Shown: positions 25,039 to 34,366, counted from the first letter of the stretch. The stretch is 64,000 bases of DNA from an uncultured Lachnospiraceae bacterium (GCA_910577275.1 CAJTMW010000009.1:1-64000); one strand, 5' to 3'. Numbers and translations are program-made. The notes: generated by a model not told the origin, from the sequence alone.

Positions 25039-27893
25039 GACCGGTGAGGCTTACTATGAGCGCCTTTGGGCCCTATGCGGAAAAAACGGAAATTGATTTT
25101 GAGGCTCTGGGAAGTCAGGGCCTTTACCTGATTACGGGGGATACGGGTGCGGGAAAGACCACAATTTTTGACGCCATTGTGTTTGCGCTTTACGGGGAGG
25201 CCAGCGGCGACGTGCGCCGGGCGGACATGTTCCGCAGCAAGTATGCAAGGGAGGATGTTCCCACTTATGTGGAATTTGTTTTCGATTATAGGGGGGAACG
25301 CTGCCGGGTGAAGCGGAACCCGGAATATCTGCGCCCAAAGGGAAAGGGGAGCGGCCTGACCGTGCAGAGGGCGGATGCGGAGCTGTTTTTCACGAAAGGG
25401 CGGGAGCCGGTGACGAAGTCAAAGGAAGTGACCCGGGCGGTGACGGAGCTTATCGGTCTGGACCGCAGGCAGTTTGTGAGAATTGCCATGATTGCCCAGG
25501 GGGATTTCCAGAAGCTTTTGCTGGCAGGAACCGAGGAGAGAGGCGATATTTTCCGGCAGATTTTCGGGACAGGCCTATACCGGAGCCTGCAGGAGCAGCT
25601 AAAGGCGCGGACGAGGGAGAGGCGAAACGAGTACGATGAGCTTTTGCGGAGCGTCAATCAGTACCTGGACAGTATTGTGTGCGCCGGCGATACGCCCTGC
25701 TCCGCCAGAATGCAGAAGCTTAAGAGGGAAAAGTTTGAAGGCAGGATGGGAGAGGGCGCGGCGCTTTTGGAGGAATTGTGCGGTGAGGACGAGGCGGCGG
25801 TAAAAGAGCTTGACGCGCAGATAAGGGTTCTGGAGGCGCGGCTTGCAGATGAGAATCAGTTGATTGGAAATATGGAAAAAATCAGGCAGCAGCAGGAGGC
25901 GCTTTCGGAAAACGAGCGGCAGCTTTTGGAGCGGCAGCCGGAATTTGCACTGGCGGAAGAATTGTATGAAAAAGCGCGGGGCGAGGCGGAGAGGTGCGAG
26001 CGGCTTGCCCTTGAGATAGAGGCGCTTTCGGATAATCTGTCGCTGATTGACGGGCTGGAAAATTCCCGCAGGGAAATGGAAAAGGCGGATGCGCGCAGGC
26101 AAAAGCTTGCTTCCCGTGAAGAAACCTTAGAGGAGGCGCAGGAAAAAAGAAGAAGGGAGCGGGAGCAGATAAAGGATTTCGAGACCCGTATTCTGGTTCT
26201 GGCCCAGCAAAAGCGGGAGCTTGAGGCGAAAAATCAGGAAAAGGAACGTTTTCTGATGGAAGATGCAAGGCGGAAGAAGACGGAGGCGGAGCTTAGAGAG
26301 GTACAGGCAAAATACAGGGAGGCGGCTGTAAGGAAAGAAACCCTTGGAAGCGCTTACCGGGAGATGGAACGGGATTTTCTGGACGCCCAGGCAGGGATGC
26401 TGGCGGAAGGGCTGCATCCGGGGACGCCCTGTCCGGTCTGCGGCTCCGTCCATCATCCCAATCCGGCTGCGGTGCATGAAAAAGCGCCCTTAAAGGAGGA
26501 GCTGGACAAGGAAAAGCAGCTTCTTGCAGAGGCGGAGGGGGAGGCTGTGCGCCTCAGCGAAAAGGCGGGCCATCTGAAAGAGCGTTTAAAGGAACAAAAA
26601 GAGGCGTTAGAGGCTATGGCCGGGAAGCTTTTGGGGGAGAAGGAAAGCAGCGTGGCTTTGCTGGAGGAATTTCTGGAGGAAGCTTTCGGAAAGTGTGAGG
26701 CGGAGCTGGCAAAGGCAGAGGCCGATAGAAAACGGATGGAAGAGCTGGAAAAGGAGGAGAAGAAGGACGAGGAGGAGAGAGGGGAGCTAAAGGAGGCAGT
26801 TTTAAAAAACAGGGAGGAGATTGCCGGCCTGCAGGGACAGGAGCGGCTGCTTAAAGAGCGGGTGCAGGCGTTCCTGCCGGGAGCTTGGAGCGGAATCTTA
26901 CCGGAGAAGAAGGCGACGGATTCGGAAGCCGCCGCGGGGATATTGCAGGCGGAAGGACAGGCTTCCGATAAAAGGACAGATACCTCCCTGTCAGAGGCAA
27001 GGAAAGCCATGGAAGAAAAAATCCGCAGTCTGCGGGAGAAAAAGGAAGCCCTGGAGGAGGATTTGAAGCAGGCGGAAAAAAAGGCCGCCGCCTGCCGGAG
27101 TGAAAAAGAAAAGCTCATGGCGGCCGTTGAAACGCTGAAAAATCAGCTTGCCCTTGCCGGAGAGGAAAAAACGCTTTCCCTTTTGGAGGTGGGGGCAAGG
27201 AAAGAGCGGTGGCAGCAGGAAAAGGAGGAGCTGAGCCTTAAGCGGGACGGAAAAAACAGCGCGCTTACCGCAAACCTGGAGCTGTGCCGCAAGGTAAAGG
27301 AAAGGCGGAAGGACATTGCGGCGGTGGAGGAGACGTATATCTGGATGAAAGCCCTTTCCGATACGGCGAACGGCACCCTTTCCGGCAAACGGAAAATCGA
27401 GCTTGAAACCTATATTCAAATGGCATGGTTTGAGAGCGTCCTGCGCCGGGCAAATTTAAGGCTCCTGACCATGAGCAGCGGGCAGTATGAGCTGAAAAGG
27501 GAGGAAGAAGGCGAAAACCGGAAGGAAAAGGCGGGGCTGGATATCTGCGTGATTGACCATTACAACGGCAGCCTGCGAAGCGTAAAGACCCTTTCCGGCG
27601 GCGAATCCTTTCAGGCGTCCCTTGCCCTTGCGCTGGGGCTTTCCGACGAAATCCAGTCTTATGCCGGAGGAATCCAAATGGACTCCCTGTTTGTGGACGA
27701 GGGCTTCGGCTCTCTGGACGAGGAGGCGCTTTCACAGGCAATGCGGGCGCTTACCCGGCTTACGGAAGGCAGGCGGCTTGTAGGGATTATTTCCCATGTG
27801 GCGGAGCTTAAGGAAAAGATTGACAGGAAAATCATCGTCACAAAAAAACGGGAAAAAGGCGGAGCGGGCAGCAGCGTAAAAATCGAGTGTTGA
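25035..27893 (+). CDS. sbcC: SbcC, SMC-like ATPase subunit of SbcCD
   Basis: Rad50-type ATPase of 952 residues. Walker A GDTGAGKTT at 35-43; Q-loop region IAQGDFQKLLLAG; two long coiled coils; zinc hook CPVC near residues 466-469; ABC signature LSGGESFQASLALALG near 854; Walker B MDSLFVDEGFGSLDEE. The coiled coil folds back so that the zinc hook links two molecules, and the heads regulate SbcD. The distal coiled coil has a Ser/Ala/Glu/Gly-rich break (about 615-650). Translationally coupled to sbcD. Confidence 0.94.
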   Translation: MRPVRLTMSAFGPYAEKTEIDFEALGSQGLYLITGDTGAGKTTIFDAIVFALYGEASGDVRRADMFRSKYAREDVPTYVEFVFDYRGERCRVKRNPEYLRPKGKGSGLTVQRADAELFFTKGREPVTKSKEVTRAVTELIGLDRRQFVRIAMIAQGDFQKLLLAGTEERGDIFRQIFGTGLYRSLQEQLKARTRERRNEYDELLRSVNQYLDSIVCAGDTPCSARMQKLKREKFEGRMGEGAALLEELCGEDEAAVKELDAQIRVLEARLADENQLIGNMEKIRQQQEALSENERQLLERQPEFALAEELYEKARGEAERCERLALEIEALSDNLSLIDGLENSRREMEKADARRQKLASREETLEEAQEKRRREREQIKDFETRILVLAQQKRELEAKNQEKERFLMEDARRKKTEAELREVQAKYREAAVRKETLGSAYREMERDFLDAQAGMLAEGLHPGTPCPVCGSVHHPNPAAVHEKAPLKEELDKEKQLLAEAEGEAVRLSEKAGHLKERLKEQKEALEAMAGKLLGEKESSVALLEEFLEEAFGKCEAELAKAEADRKRMEELEKEEKKDEEERGELKEAVLKNREEIAGLQGQERLLKERVQAFLPGAWSGILPEKKATDSEAAAGILQAEGQASDKRTDTSLSEARKAMEEKIRSLREKKEALEEDLKQAEKKAAACRSEKEKLMAAVETLKNQLALAGEEKTLSLLEVGARKERWQQEKEELSLKRDGKNSALTANLELCRKVKERRKDIAAVEETYIWMKALSDTANGTLSGKRKIELETYIQMAWFESVLRRANLRLLTMSSGQYELKREEEGENRKEKAGLDICVIDHYNGSLRSVKTLSGGESFQASLALALGLSDEIQSYAGGIQMDSLFVDEGFGSLDEEALSQAMRALTRLTEGRRLVGIISHVAELKEKIDRKIIVTKKREKGGAGSSVKIEC

Positions 27894-27929
27894 AAAAATG
27901 AAATTTAAAATAAATAAAGGAGCAGGAAT

Positions 27930-30011
27930 ATGTACTTAATACCAAAACCGAAAGCAGTTACAAAAAAAGAAGGGAGATTCTGCGTAAGCTACAAAAGCAG
28001 AATCGTGCTGTCCCCCGAGGTTCGTGAAAACGGAATGGTCTGTGCGTCCGTTCTAAAGGAATGCATGGAAACCTGGACGGGATTCTCTCCGGCAATCATT
28101 GCGGGAACGCCGGGGGAGGGAGACATTTTTCTGAATTTTGAAAGCGGAAGCTCTGCGAAGGGACACCCTGAAAGCGGAAGCAGGGAAGCGGAGGGCGCGG
28201 CAAAGGCATGCTGTGAAAAAAGCCGTCCCCAAAGCGGGCTGACCTCGGAGGCATACCGGCTGGAAATCAGGGAGAACGGCATTACACTGACAGGCGGCGA
28301 CGACGCGGGGGTATTTTATGCCGCTCAGACTCTCTGTCAGATATTCGAGCAGCAGGGCGGCGCACCGGAATGCATTTTTATTGAGGATGCGCCGGATGTG
28401 GCGCACAGAGGCTACTATCTGGACGCCACCAGAGGGCGCGTATTTCATCTGGATTACCTGAAAAAGACAGTGGACAGGCTGTGCCGTTATAAGGTGAACG
28501 AGCTCCAGCTTTACATCGAGCATACCTATATGTTTGCGGGGCTTTCCGAGATGTGGAGGGACGAGACTCCCCTTACGGCGGAGGAAATCATGGAGCTGGA
28601 TAAATACTGCCGGGAGCGGCATGTGGAGCTGGTGCCGTCCCTGTCAAGCTTCGGCCATCTTTACAAGCTTTTGTCCACCAGAACCTATGGGGAGCTCTGC
28701 GAGCTTGAAAATTCCTGGAAGCAGCCCTTTTCCTTCTCGGACAGAATGCACCACCATACGGTTAATGTGAGCGATGAGAGAGTGATGCCGCTTATCAAAG
28801 GAATGCTTGCGGAGTATATGGCCTTGTTTTCCTCTGACAAGTTTAATCTCTGCGCGGACGAAACCTTTGATTTGGGGCGGGGAAAGGCGAAAGCCCTTGC
28901 CGATGAAAAGGGCGTCCACCGCATTTATATCGACCATGTAAAGGAGCTTTGCAGCTTTCTGGTGGAAAACGGAAAACAGCCTATGTTCTGGGGAGACATT
29001 ATCTGCGGGGAGCCGGAGCTTATCAGTGAGCTGCCCGAAAACGTCATCTGCCTTACCTGGGGGTACGAGCCGGACCAGGACGACGAGTCCTGCCGGAAAA
29101 TGGCGCAGGCCGGCGCAAGGCAGTATCTGTGCCCGGGGGTCAGCGGGTGGAACCAGTGGCTGAATTTAATCGGAGATTCCTATCAGAACATTACGCGGAT
29201 GTGCGCCTATGCGAAAAAATACGGCGCGGGGAGCGCGGATTCCGCGGCAGGCGGAAGCAATGGGGGCGGCACTTGCAAAAGCGCCAGTTGCGGAAGCGAT
29301 GAGGGCTGCGCATACGACAGCGTTGTGGGTATCTTAAATACGGACTGGGGAGATTTCGGCCATATCAACCACCCGGATTATTCCATTCCGGGTATGATTT
29401 ACGGGGCTGCCTTTTCCTGGAATCAGGAGATTATCCCCTTTGAGGAAATGAACCGCCAGATTTCCCAAGTGGCGTTCCACGATACCTCGGAGGAGCTGGT
29501 AAATCTCCTGGCAAAGGCGGCGGAGCTGTGCCTGTTCAAATGGTGGGGAGCCGTGCGGTTCTACGAGAAAACAGAGCTGGGGGCAACGCTGCGGGAGTAT
29601 GAGAAGCAGGTTATTGCAGAGGAAATGGACAAATTGAAGGAAAGCGGGAAGGACGGCGGGATAGCGCAGGCAAACGCAGCCCTTTTGCAGCTTCGGGAAC
29701 AGATAAAGAGGACGGCGGTCTGTATGGACGCCTCCGAAAGAAAATTCCTTGCGGACTGCGACGTCACCCTTGACGGAATTGCTATCTGGAATGAAGTCGG
29801 AGCGGCGCTTGCCGGAGCCGGTACCGACGATATGGCGGAGAGATTTGCGCTTGCCGCCCGGCTTGAGAGCTGGTTTATGGTTTATAAGGAAATGTGGCGC
29901 GCCGTCAGCAAAGAAGGGGATTTGGCGCACGTTGCGGAGGTCGTGTTCTGGTATGCGGATTTGTTGAGGGGACGGGAAAGAAGCAGGAAAGCGTTACCCT
30001 GGGAAAGGTAG
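27930..30011 (+). CDS. GH20-type beta-N-acetylhexosaminidase, cytoplasmic
   Basis: Glycoside hydrolase of 693 residues without signal peptide. N-terminal GH20b-like alpha/beta domain (about 1-140), then the TIM barrel starting DATRGRVFHLDYLKKTVDRL. The catalytic Asp-Glu pair is in LCADETFDLG (D310, E311) and there is a barrel Trp in VICLTWGYEPD. A C-terminal helical region follows from about 500. Expected to remove terminal GlcNAc or GalNAc from imported saccharides, working by substrate-assisted catalysis. Two low-complexity insertions are notable: residues about 70-100 and a Gly/Ser/Cys-rich one at about 430-465. Adjacent to sbcC, but 36 bases apart with its own ribosome binding site. Confidence 0.88.
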   Translation: MYLIPKPKAVTKKEGRFCVSYKSRIVLSPEVRENGMVCASVLKECMETWTGFSPAIIAGTPGEGDIFLNFESGSSAKGHPESGSREAEGAAKACCEKSRPQSGLTSEAYRLEIRENGITLTGGDDAGVFYAAQTLCQIFEQQGGAPECIFIEDAPDVAHRGYYLDATRGRVFHLDYLKKTVDRLCRYKVNELQLYIEHTYMFAGLSEMWRDETPLTAEEIMELDKYCRERHVELVPSLSSFGHLYKLLSTRTYGELCELENSWKQPFSFSDRMHHHTVNVSDERVMPLIKGMLAEYMALFSSDKFNLCADETFDLGRGKAKALADEKGVHRIYIDHVKELCSFLVENGKQPMFWGDIICGEPELISELPENVICLTWGYEPDQDDESCRKMAQAGARQYLCPGVSGWNQWLNLIGDSYQNITRMCAYAKKYGAGSADSAAGGSNGGGTCKSASCGSDEGCAYDSVVGILNTDWGDFGHINHPDYSIPGMIYGAAFSWNQEIIPFEEMNRQISQVAFHDTSEELVNLLAKAAELCLFKWWGAVRFYEKTELGATLREYEKQVIAEEMDKLKESGKDGGIAQANAALLQLREQIKRTAVCMDASERKFLADCDVTLDGIAIWNEVGAALAGAGTDDMAERFALAARLESWFMVYKEMWRAVSKEGDLAHVAEVVFWYADLLRGRERSRKALPWER

Positions 30012-30023
30012 AATTTGCTCGAA

Positions 30024-30052
30024 ATTCAGAAAAAATTGTTTTTTCTGCGAAT
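30024..30052 (+). terminator. A/T-rich hairpin after the GH20 gene
   Basis: ATTCAGAAAAAA and TTTTTTCTGCGAAT flank TTG; the stem is A/U-dominated but followed by further A/T. Plausible weak terminator. Confidence 0.5.
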
Positions 30053-30097
30053 AAAAAACAGTTGTTATCCACACAATAAATTCGGAGGTGGATAGCA

Positions 30098-30316
30098 ATG
30101 GATGGTAATTTTTCAAATTTTCCTTTGGGACTTGGAATGGCGCTGTCAATGAATGAAAATGCCAGAGAAGGCTATGACAGGCTTAGCGAAACGGAAAAAG
30201 AGCATATAATCTTAAAATGCAAGGACGCAAAATCCAAAGATGAAATGGAAAAAATCGTCAATTCCTTTGCCGGTGAGGACGCGGGGGATTTGATGAAGGA
30301 TGCGGGAATAAGATAA
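30098..30316 (+). CDS. Small conserved protein of unknown function
   Basis: Protein of 72 residues with a good ribosome binding site (CGGAGGTGG). Begins with a hydrophobic, Gly/Leu/Met-rich stretch (FSNFPLGLGMALSMNENA), followed by YDRLSETEKEHIILKCKDA and KSKDEMEKIVNSFA. Similar short proteins (NLPLGLGMAL... LSE.EK) occur in clostridia, function unknown to me. The 3' end of a paralogue survives at 34162, showing that the gene was once duplicated. Confidence 0.7.
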   Translation: MDGNFSNFPLGLGMALSMNENAREGYDRLSETEKEHIILKCKDAKSKDEMEKIVNSFAGEDAGDLMKDAGIR

Positions 30317-30371
30317 CAGACGGTAAAAATATCCGCGGGGGCGGCGCAAAATCATCGAATCAGATGATGGA
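30290..30371. repeat. Block duplicated at 34162-34244, copy 1
   Basis: About 80 bp comprising the last nine codons of the small gene and the downstream hairpin region. The same block recurs at 34162 with about eight differences. In this copy GC-rich arms (GCGGGGGCG with CGCCCCCGC, 30338-30382) enclose an inner AATCATC-type hairpin; no clear U-run follows. Confidence 0.8.
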
Positions 30372-30426
30372 GCACGCCCCCGCCCTGTATGCAGAAAATG
30401 GGGCGCTGCAGATTCAGGATAAGCAT

Positions 30427-30846
30427 TTATAAACAGGGCACGTCAAATTCATACAAAATATCATTTGTATCGGGAACGGTCAGCTTTCGGTTAAGGGCAA
30501 AAATGATAATAGAATCCCGGCGGTTTCTGGCATCCAACAGCGGCATTCTGGCGATGCGCAGTAAGCGTGACGCTTCATCAGGATTCAGCCCCATTGCCAG
30601 AGCGATACTTAAGACCACGTCTCTGCCGGGATTTTTTATTCCCCGGAAGACCTGATAGATATATTCCCCTTTGCAGGAAAGCTCCGCCACCTGGGATACC
30701 GTCAGACGGGCATCTGACAAAAGCCCTTTTAAATATACATGTAAAGGCATATCTATAAATTCTTCCGTATTATCGCCAATATATCGGGAGATATCTTTGC
30801 TGGCAATAATTTCATTCATTAATTCTTCCGTTTTCTTTTTCATCAT
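30427..30846 (-). CDS. HTH transcriptional regulator (XRE-like)
   Basis: Cytoplasmic protein of about 139 residues. The helix-turn-helix is in the middle: LKGLLSDARLTVSQVAELSCKGEYIYQVFRGIKNPGRDVVLSIALAMGL, followed by NPDEASRLLRIARMPLLDARNRRDSIIIFAL. That pattern (DARNRRDSIIIFAL) is typical of small regulators I have seen next to eukaryotic-type Ser/Thr kinase genes in clostridia. GAAGGGG precedes two adjacent ATGs (30846, 30843); the frame runs to 30891 without support. Divergent from the kinase gene at 30961, hinting that it controls or is phosphorylated by that kinase. Confidence 0.75.
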   Translation of the reverse strand: MMKKKTEELMNEIIASKDISRYIGDNTEEFIDMPLHVYLKGLLSDARLTVSQVAELSCKGEYIYQVFRGIKNPGRDVVLSIALAMGLNPDEASRLLRIARMPLLDARNRRDSIIIFALNRKLTVPDTNDILYEFDVPCL

Positions 30847-30960
30847 ACGCACCCCTTCTTTGATATTAGCAAATAAAAAGAATTGATACAATCAAAATGT
30901 TGCTATAAAATATGATTGGCTGCAAGATGCCGATTCAAAAGAAAGAGCGGGTATATTGCG

Positions 30961-32439
30961 TTGGAGACAGTCAATGAGTATAAACTGGAGAATTATCAAA
31001 GGGTCAGGGCTTTGGGGGAAAAGGATAATCTGTGGCTGGTAAAGGATTCCGTTACGGAAAAATACTTTGTCATGCGAAGGCTTCCCGCAGATTCCTTAAG
31101 GCTCTGTCAGATATTAGGGCAGATACGCCATCCCAATATTGTGGAGATTTTCGACGTCTTTACATGTGGCGGTTTTTTGTATGTCATTGAGGAATACCTT
31201 GAATGGGAGTTGCTTTCGGACAGGATGGAAAAAGCTGTCCTTTCTCACCGATGCGCTCTTGATGTGGGGAAACAGCTTCTTGGAGCGCTATCCGTTTTGC
31301 ATGAGCATCATATTGTCCATCGGGACATAAAACCCGAAAACATCATGATAGACAGGGCGGGGAACGTCAAGCTCATTGATTTTGATATTGCAAGGATATT
31401 TTCGAAGGATAAAAGCTCCGATACGGTTGCAAAGGGCTCCAGAGCCTATGCGCCGCCGGAACAGTTTGGCTTTGCACAGTCGGACTGCCGCGCGGATATT
31501 TATTCTCTGGGAGTGACGCTCAACGAGCTCGCCACAGGAAAGCTTCCTGAAGAAAAGCTATGTGCCGGCAGGCTGGGAGCGATAGTCCGGCGCTGCACGG
31601 AGTTCGACCCGAAGCGGCGCTATCAGACGGCCGGTCAGGCATTGTCCCATATATCCCGTCTGGAAAAAAGAAGTATTTTCCTTTATTCGGGAACCGGTAT
31701 TCTGATTCTTCTGACAGCGGGAATGCTGCTTGCAGGTTCAAATAAGCATAAGCCCTCCCTTCAGCCTTCTCCTTTTGCTTTATCCGCCGCCATAAAGGAT
31801 GCAAACTTGTCATCTGTGCCGGAGCGTGATTTCCTGTCGCCGGCGCCGGAGAAGGCTTCCGGTTCTGAGACAGAGGATATATTTGCGCGGACAGAGTATG
31901 AGGACAGAATTATTTCGTTCGACGATTCCGGCTGGTATCCGGCGGTTGTGATGGCGGAGGATGAGAGCCTTGGGTTTAAGGAAGAACTGGGAAACGGGAT
32001 AACGGCGGAGGTAACTGCTGAAAAAGCGGAGGAAAAATTATTTTTCACCTGTACGCTTCAAAACGGAAAGAGCTGTGAGCTTGAACTTATTGATGATTAC
32101 TCAGATATTTATAAACAGCAGAAAAATTCCGGTAATGCCGATTTTGAAAATATTTGTCCGGAATACGAGATACTGCTCGACGATTTCAATCAGGACGGGG
32201 TCACGGATTTTGTGATAACCCTCGCATGGCGGCAGCGCATTGAAACGGAAAATGTGATATATTACTTCACAGAGTACAGCGCTTTGTGGCTTGTATACTT
32301 TGAAGAAAATGAAATGCTCTGTTCGGAGCCGATTTATTTTGACGGATGTTCTCCCCGTCTCGATATGGACGGGCTCCTCCTCAATACCATGGAAAACGAA
32401 TGGTATTGGTTTAAAGACGGAAAATGGAATGTGTTGTAA
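30961..32439 (+). CDS. Membrane Ser/Thr kinase-like protein with degenerate ATP-binding motifs
   Basis: Protein of about 492 residues starting at TTG 30961 (another TTG at 30916; neither has a strong ribosome binding site). Kinase domain 1-238: HRDIKPEN at 120-127 is intact, but DFG reads DFD (140-142), the glycine loop is GEKDNLW with one Gly, and the beta-3 Lys position reads VMRRL (Arg). One TM helix at about 239-260, then an extracellular domain with a calcium-binding-like DFNQDGVTD near 408, as in FG-GAP/dockerin loops. It may be a weak kinase or pseudokinase transducing an external signal. Divergent from an HTH regulator. Confidence 0.8.
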   Translation: METVNEYKLENYQRVRALGEKDNLWLVKDSVTEKYFVMRRLPADSLRLCQILGQIRHPNIVEIFDVFTCGGFLYVIEEYLEWELLSDRMEKAVLSHRCALDVGKQLLGALSVLHEHHIVHRDIKPENIMIDRAGNVKLIDFDIARIFSKDKSSDTVAKGSRAYAPPEQFGFAQSDCRADIYSLGVTLNELATGKLPEEKLCAGRLGAIVRRCTEFDPKRRYQTAGQALSHISRLEKRSIFLYSGTGILILLTAGMLLAGSNKHKPSLQPSPFALSAAIKDANLSSVPERDFLSPAPEKASGSETEDIFARTEYEDRIISFDDSGWYPAVVMAEDESLGFKEELGNGITAEVTAEKAEEKLFFTCTLQNGKSCELELIDDYSDIYKQQKNSGNADFENICPEYEILLDDFNQDGVTDFVITLAWRQRIETENVIYYFTEYSALWLVYFEENEMLCSEPIYFDGCSPRLDMDGLLLNTMENEWYWFKDGKWNVL

Positions 32440-32468
32440 ATATAGTTACTGAACTGCCGGCACAGTAC

Positions 32469-32511
32469 AAAACGCTCCATCCAATGTATAATGCATTTGG
32501 ATGGGGCGTTT
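32469..32511. terminator. Bidirectional terminator between convergent genes
   Basis: AAACGCTCCATCCAA pairs with TTGGATGGGGCGTTT (one G-U) around a 12-base loop, with A- and T-rich flanks. Separates the kinase gene from the convergent HTH gene and touches the latter's stop codon. Confidence 0.8.
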
Positions 32512-32848
32512 ATAGTTCATCGAGATGACAGGCGAGTACTTTCACCGTCCGCCAGAATTGCTGGCGCTTTCTTTTATCGCTGCCCTGCAGCAGAGAGGAA
32601 ATTTCTGTGGGAAGGGAAGTTTCCTGAAGCATGCTGTTAAAAAGAAGATAATCTACGCTCACGTCCAGAACGGAGGCCAGTTTGTACAGGCTTTCAACCG
32701 ACAATTTGCGGGAGCCGCGCTCAATGTGCCCGACAAATGACGCTGACAAATCACAGGCTTCGCCGAGCTGTTCCTGAGTCATTCCGATATGTTCGCGTTG
32801 TTGGCGGATTCTTGCCCCGACTTCCGGATAGTTAATAGAATCACTCAT
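32510..32848 (-). CDS. XRE-family HTH regulator
   Basis: Protein of 112 residues. Classical XRE HTH: VGARIRQQREHIGMTQEQLGEACDLSASFVGHIERGSRKLSVESLYKLASVLDVSVDYLL, then a short C-terminal tail. GGAGG lies eight bases before the ATG at 32848; the frame is open to 32890 without ribosome binding site support. Probably an autoregulated repressor. Its upstream neighbour on the other strand is the zinc-ribbon membrane protein at 33037, which it may control from the shared intergenic region. Confidence 0.88.
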   Translation of the reverse strand: MSDSINYPEVGARIRQQREHIGMTQEQLGEACDLSASFVGHIERGSRKLSVESLYKLASVLDVSVDYLLFNSMLQETSLPTEISSLLQGSDKRKRQQFWRTVKVLACHLDEL

Positions 32849-33036
32849 AGTGCCAGCCTCCTTAACATAATAGTATAAGCCATTTTTCAAAAATCATAAA
32901 TGTACTATAAGAAGTATATATTGACTATAAGAATTATTAACTTTATAATAGGCTCAGGCAGTCGTTTTATACATATGGATAATCGATGGTTTCGGGAATA
33001 GCAGGAATACGTAATTTACAGGAGAGGAGCTGTAAA

Positions 33037-34089
33037 ATGGCGGATAAGAATGAAGAACTGGTAAAAAAAGAATTATTAATGATTTTGAAATTGAATTCGA
33101 AACTGAATTATCAAAGAAAAGAAGAGATTAAAAAAATGCATGCCGCTATAGCAGAGAGGAAAATGTTCACAACTCCCCTGGGATTAAAATATATGAAGCG
33201 TCTTGAGCAGATTGGCAAGGGGGAGGAGATTTTAAAAAAGTGCATTTTATGTGCGGGGGATTTGGATAATCACTCCCTGATTTGCACAAAATGTATCAAA
33301 AAATTTCATGCGCTGCAGTTTCAGGAGAAAGACAGAGAACCGGTCGGGGAAAGGAAGGACAGACAGCGGCAGCCTTCGGGAACTGCCGGACAGCTTTCCG
33401 GGACAAAAAATAACTCGGATGCGGTATCTCCTGACAGAGAGGAAAAGACAGATAAAGACGGTCAGGAAAAGTCCCTGAAAGAGAGCCTGCGGAAAAAAGG
33501 ACTTATATTGGGAATCTTTATTGTCGCTTTATGGATAATTAATGAAGTGATAGGACTGGGAAATCTGTTTGCGTTTTGCACGATTGTTACACTGTGCGTT
33601 CTTATATATAAATGTGTCAAAAAACAGGGAAAAAGAAATACGATTATAGCGTTAGCCGTTTTTTTCCTGCTGGCGGGACTTTTTGGCGATACCGGCAGCG
33701 GTAAGAGTAATGATGTTGCCGATATGCTTGGAAAAACGGAAGAGCAGGTGTGGAAAGAGTGGGGGGAGCCGGATTATCTGAGCACCGGACTCTGGAAGGC
33801 ATATGATGAAGGCTATTCTTATGTACCTAAAGGAGGAAAAGTTTTTTTGGTAACTTTAGATAATAAGAATGAATATGTAACCTTGAAAGGAATTTCTATT
33901 GGCGATAGTGAAAAAGAGGTTGATAAAATTATGAAGAAAAATGGTGCGGATTTTGTTGGAAGAGAGGATGCTACTGATTGTTATAGTAAAGATTATGTAA
34001 TAAAAGAGGAGGCTATTGGAATTATGGTTATTTTCAACCTTTCAGGTACTGTTACAAGCGTTAACGGCGGGTTGCTCATAAATGAATAA
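33037..34089 (+). CDS. Zinc-ribbon membrane protein of unknown function
   Basis: Protein of 350 residues. N-terminal helical part rich in Lys (1-60), a four-cysteine ribbon (CILCAGDL... CTKCIKKF) near 67-90, a charged Gln/Asp/Lys linker, two or three TM helices between about 150 and 215, and a C-terminal soluble domain starting NDVADMLGKTEEQVWKEWGEPD. The last domain resembles SmpA/BamE-like or clostridial DUF repeats with GISIGDSEKEVDKIM. ATG 33037 follows GGAGAGGAG. No function can be assigned; position next to an XRE regulator suggests an accessory, regulated gene. Confidence 0.7.
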   Translation: MADKNEELVKKELLMILKLNSKLNYQRKEEIKKMHAAIAERKMFTTPLGLKYMKRLEQIGKGEEILKKCILCAGDLDNHSLICTKCIKKFHALQFQEKDREPVGERKDRQRQPSGTAGQLSGTKNNSDAVSPDREEKTDKDGQEKSLKESLRKKGLILGIFIVALWIINEVIGLGNLFAFCTIVTLCVLIYKCVKKQGKRNTIIALAVFFLLAGLFGDTGSGKSNDVADMLGKTEEQVWKEWGEPDYLSTGLWKAYDEGYSYVPKGGKVFLVTLDNKNEYVTLKGISIGDSEKEVDKIMKKNGADFVGREDATDCYSKDYVIKEEAIGIMVIFNLSGTVTSVNGGLLINE

Positions 34090-34130
34090 ATTATGAACGG
34101 TAGGGAAACTCAAACATCAAAACAGAAAAT

Positions 34131-34159
34131 TTGCATTTCCGCCCAATTCCATGTATAAT
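34131..34159 (+). promoter_or_regulatory. Orphan promoter, duplicate of the metF promoter
   Basis: TTGCAT (34131-34136), 17-bp spacer, TATAAT (34154-34159). The whole stretch is repeated at 36667-36695 before metF with a single difference. Here it drives only the remnant described next and a terminator, so any transcript would be about 80 nt. Confidence 0.7.
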
Positions 34160-34161
34160 TT

Positions 34162-34249
34162 TTGATGAAGAATGCGGGAATAAGATAACAGACAGTAAAA
34201 ATATCTGTGGGGGCGGTGCAAAATCATCAAAACAGATGATTGGTTTTTT
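34162..34249 (+). pseudogene. 3' remnant of a paralogue of the small gene at 30098, with its terminator
   Basis: Nine codons (34162-34188) encode LMKNAGIR then stop, against LMKDAGIR at the end of the gene at 30098. The downstream region is homologous too, and here AATCATC (34222-34228) pairs with GATGATT (34235-34241) and is followed by GGTTTTTT, a better terminator than in the first copy. The upstream coding part is gone, replaced by the orphan promoter. The rest of 34250-34366 is A/T-rich with nothing else I recognise. Confidence 0.6.
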
Positions 34250-34366
34250 AAGTGCTATAATTGAAAATGAATTTTTATAATGTATTACAAATAAAAGTGG
34301 GATGTGTATAAATGGTTGTATCACAAAGCAGTAAGAAATATTCATACCAGAAAGAGAGGCATCTGA

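Noticed and set aside
26453..27118. Long minus-strand open frame inside sbcC (Ser/Phe-rich)
   Set aside because: A mirror of the Glu/Lys-rich coiled coil; GAG/AAG codons read as CTC/CTT in reverse. Other long reverse frames in sbcC, the LipO-type gene and clpB are explained in the same way.
34091..34345. Minus-strand open frame of 84 codons
   Set aside because: Covers the duplicated promoter, gene remnant and terminator; hydrophobic content comes from A/T-rich complement, no start signal.
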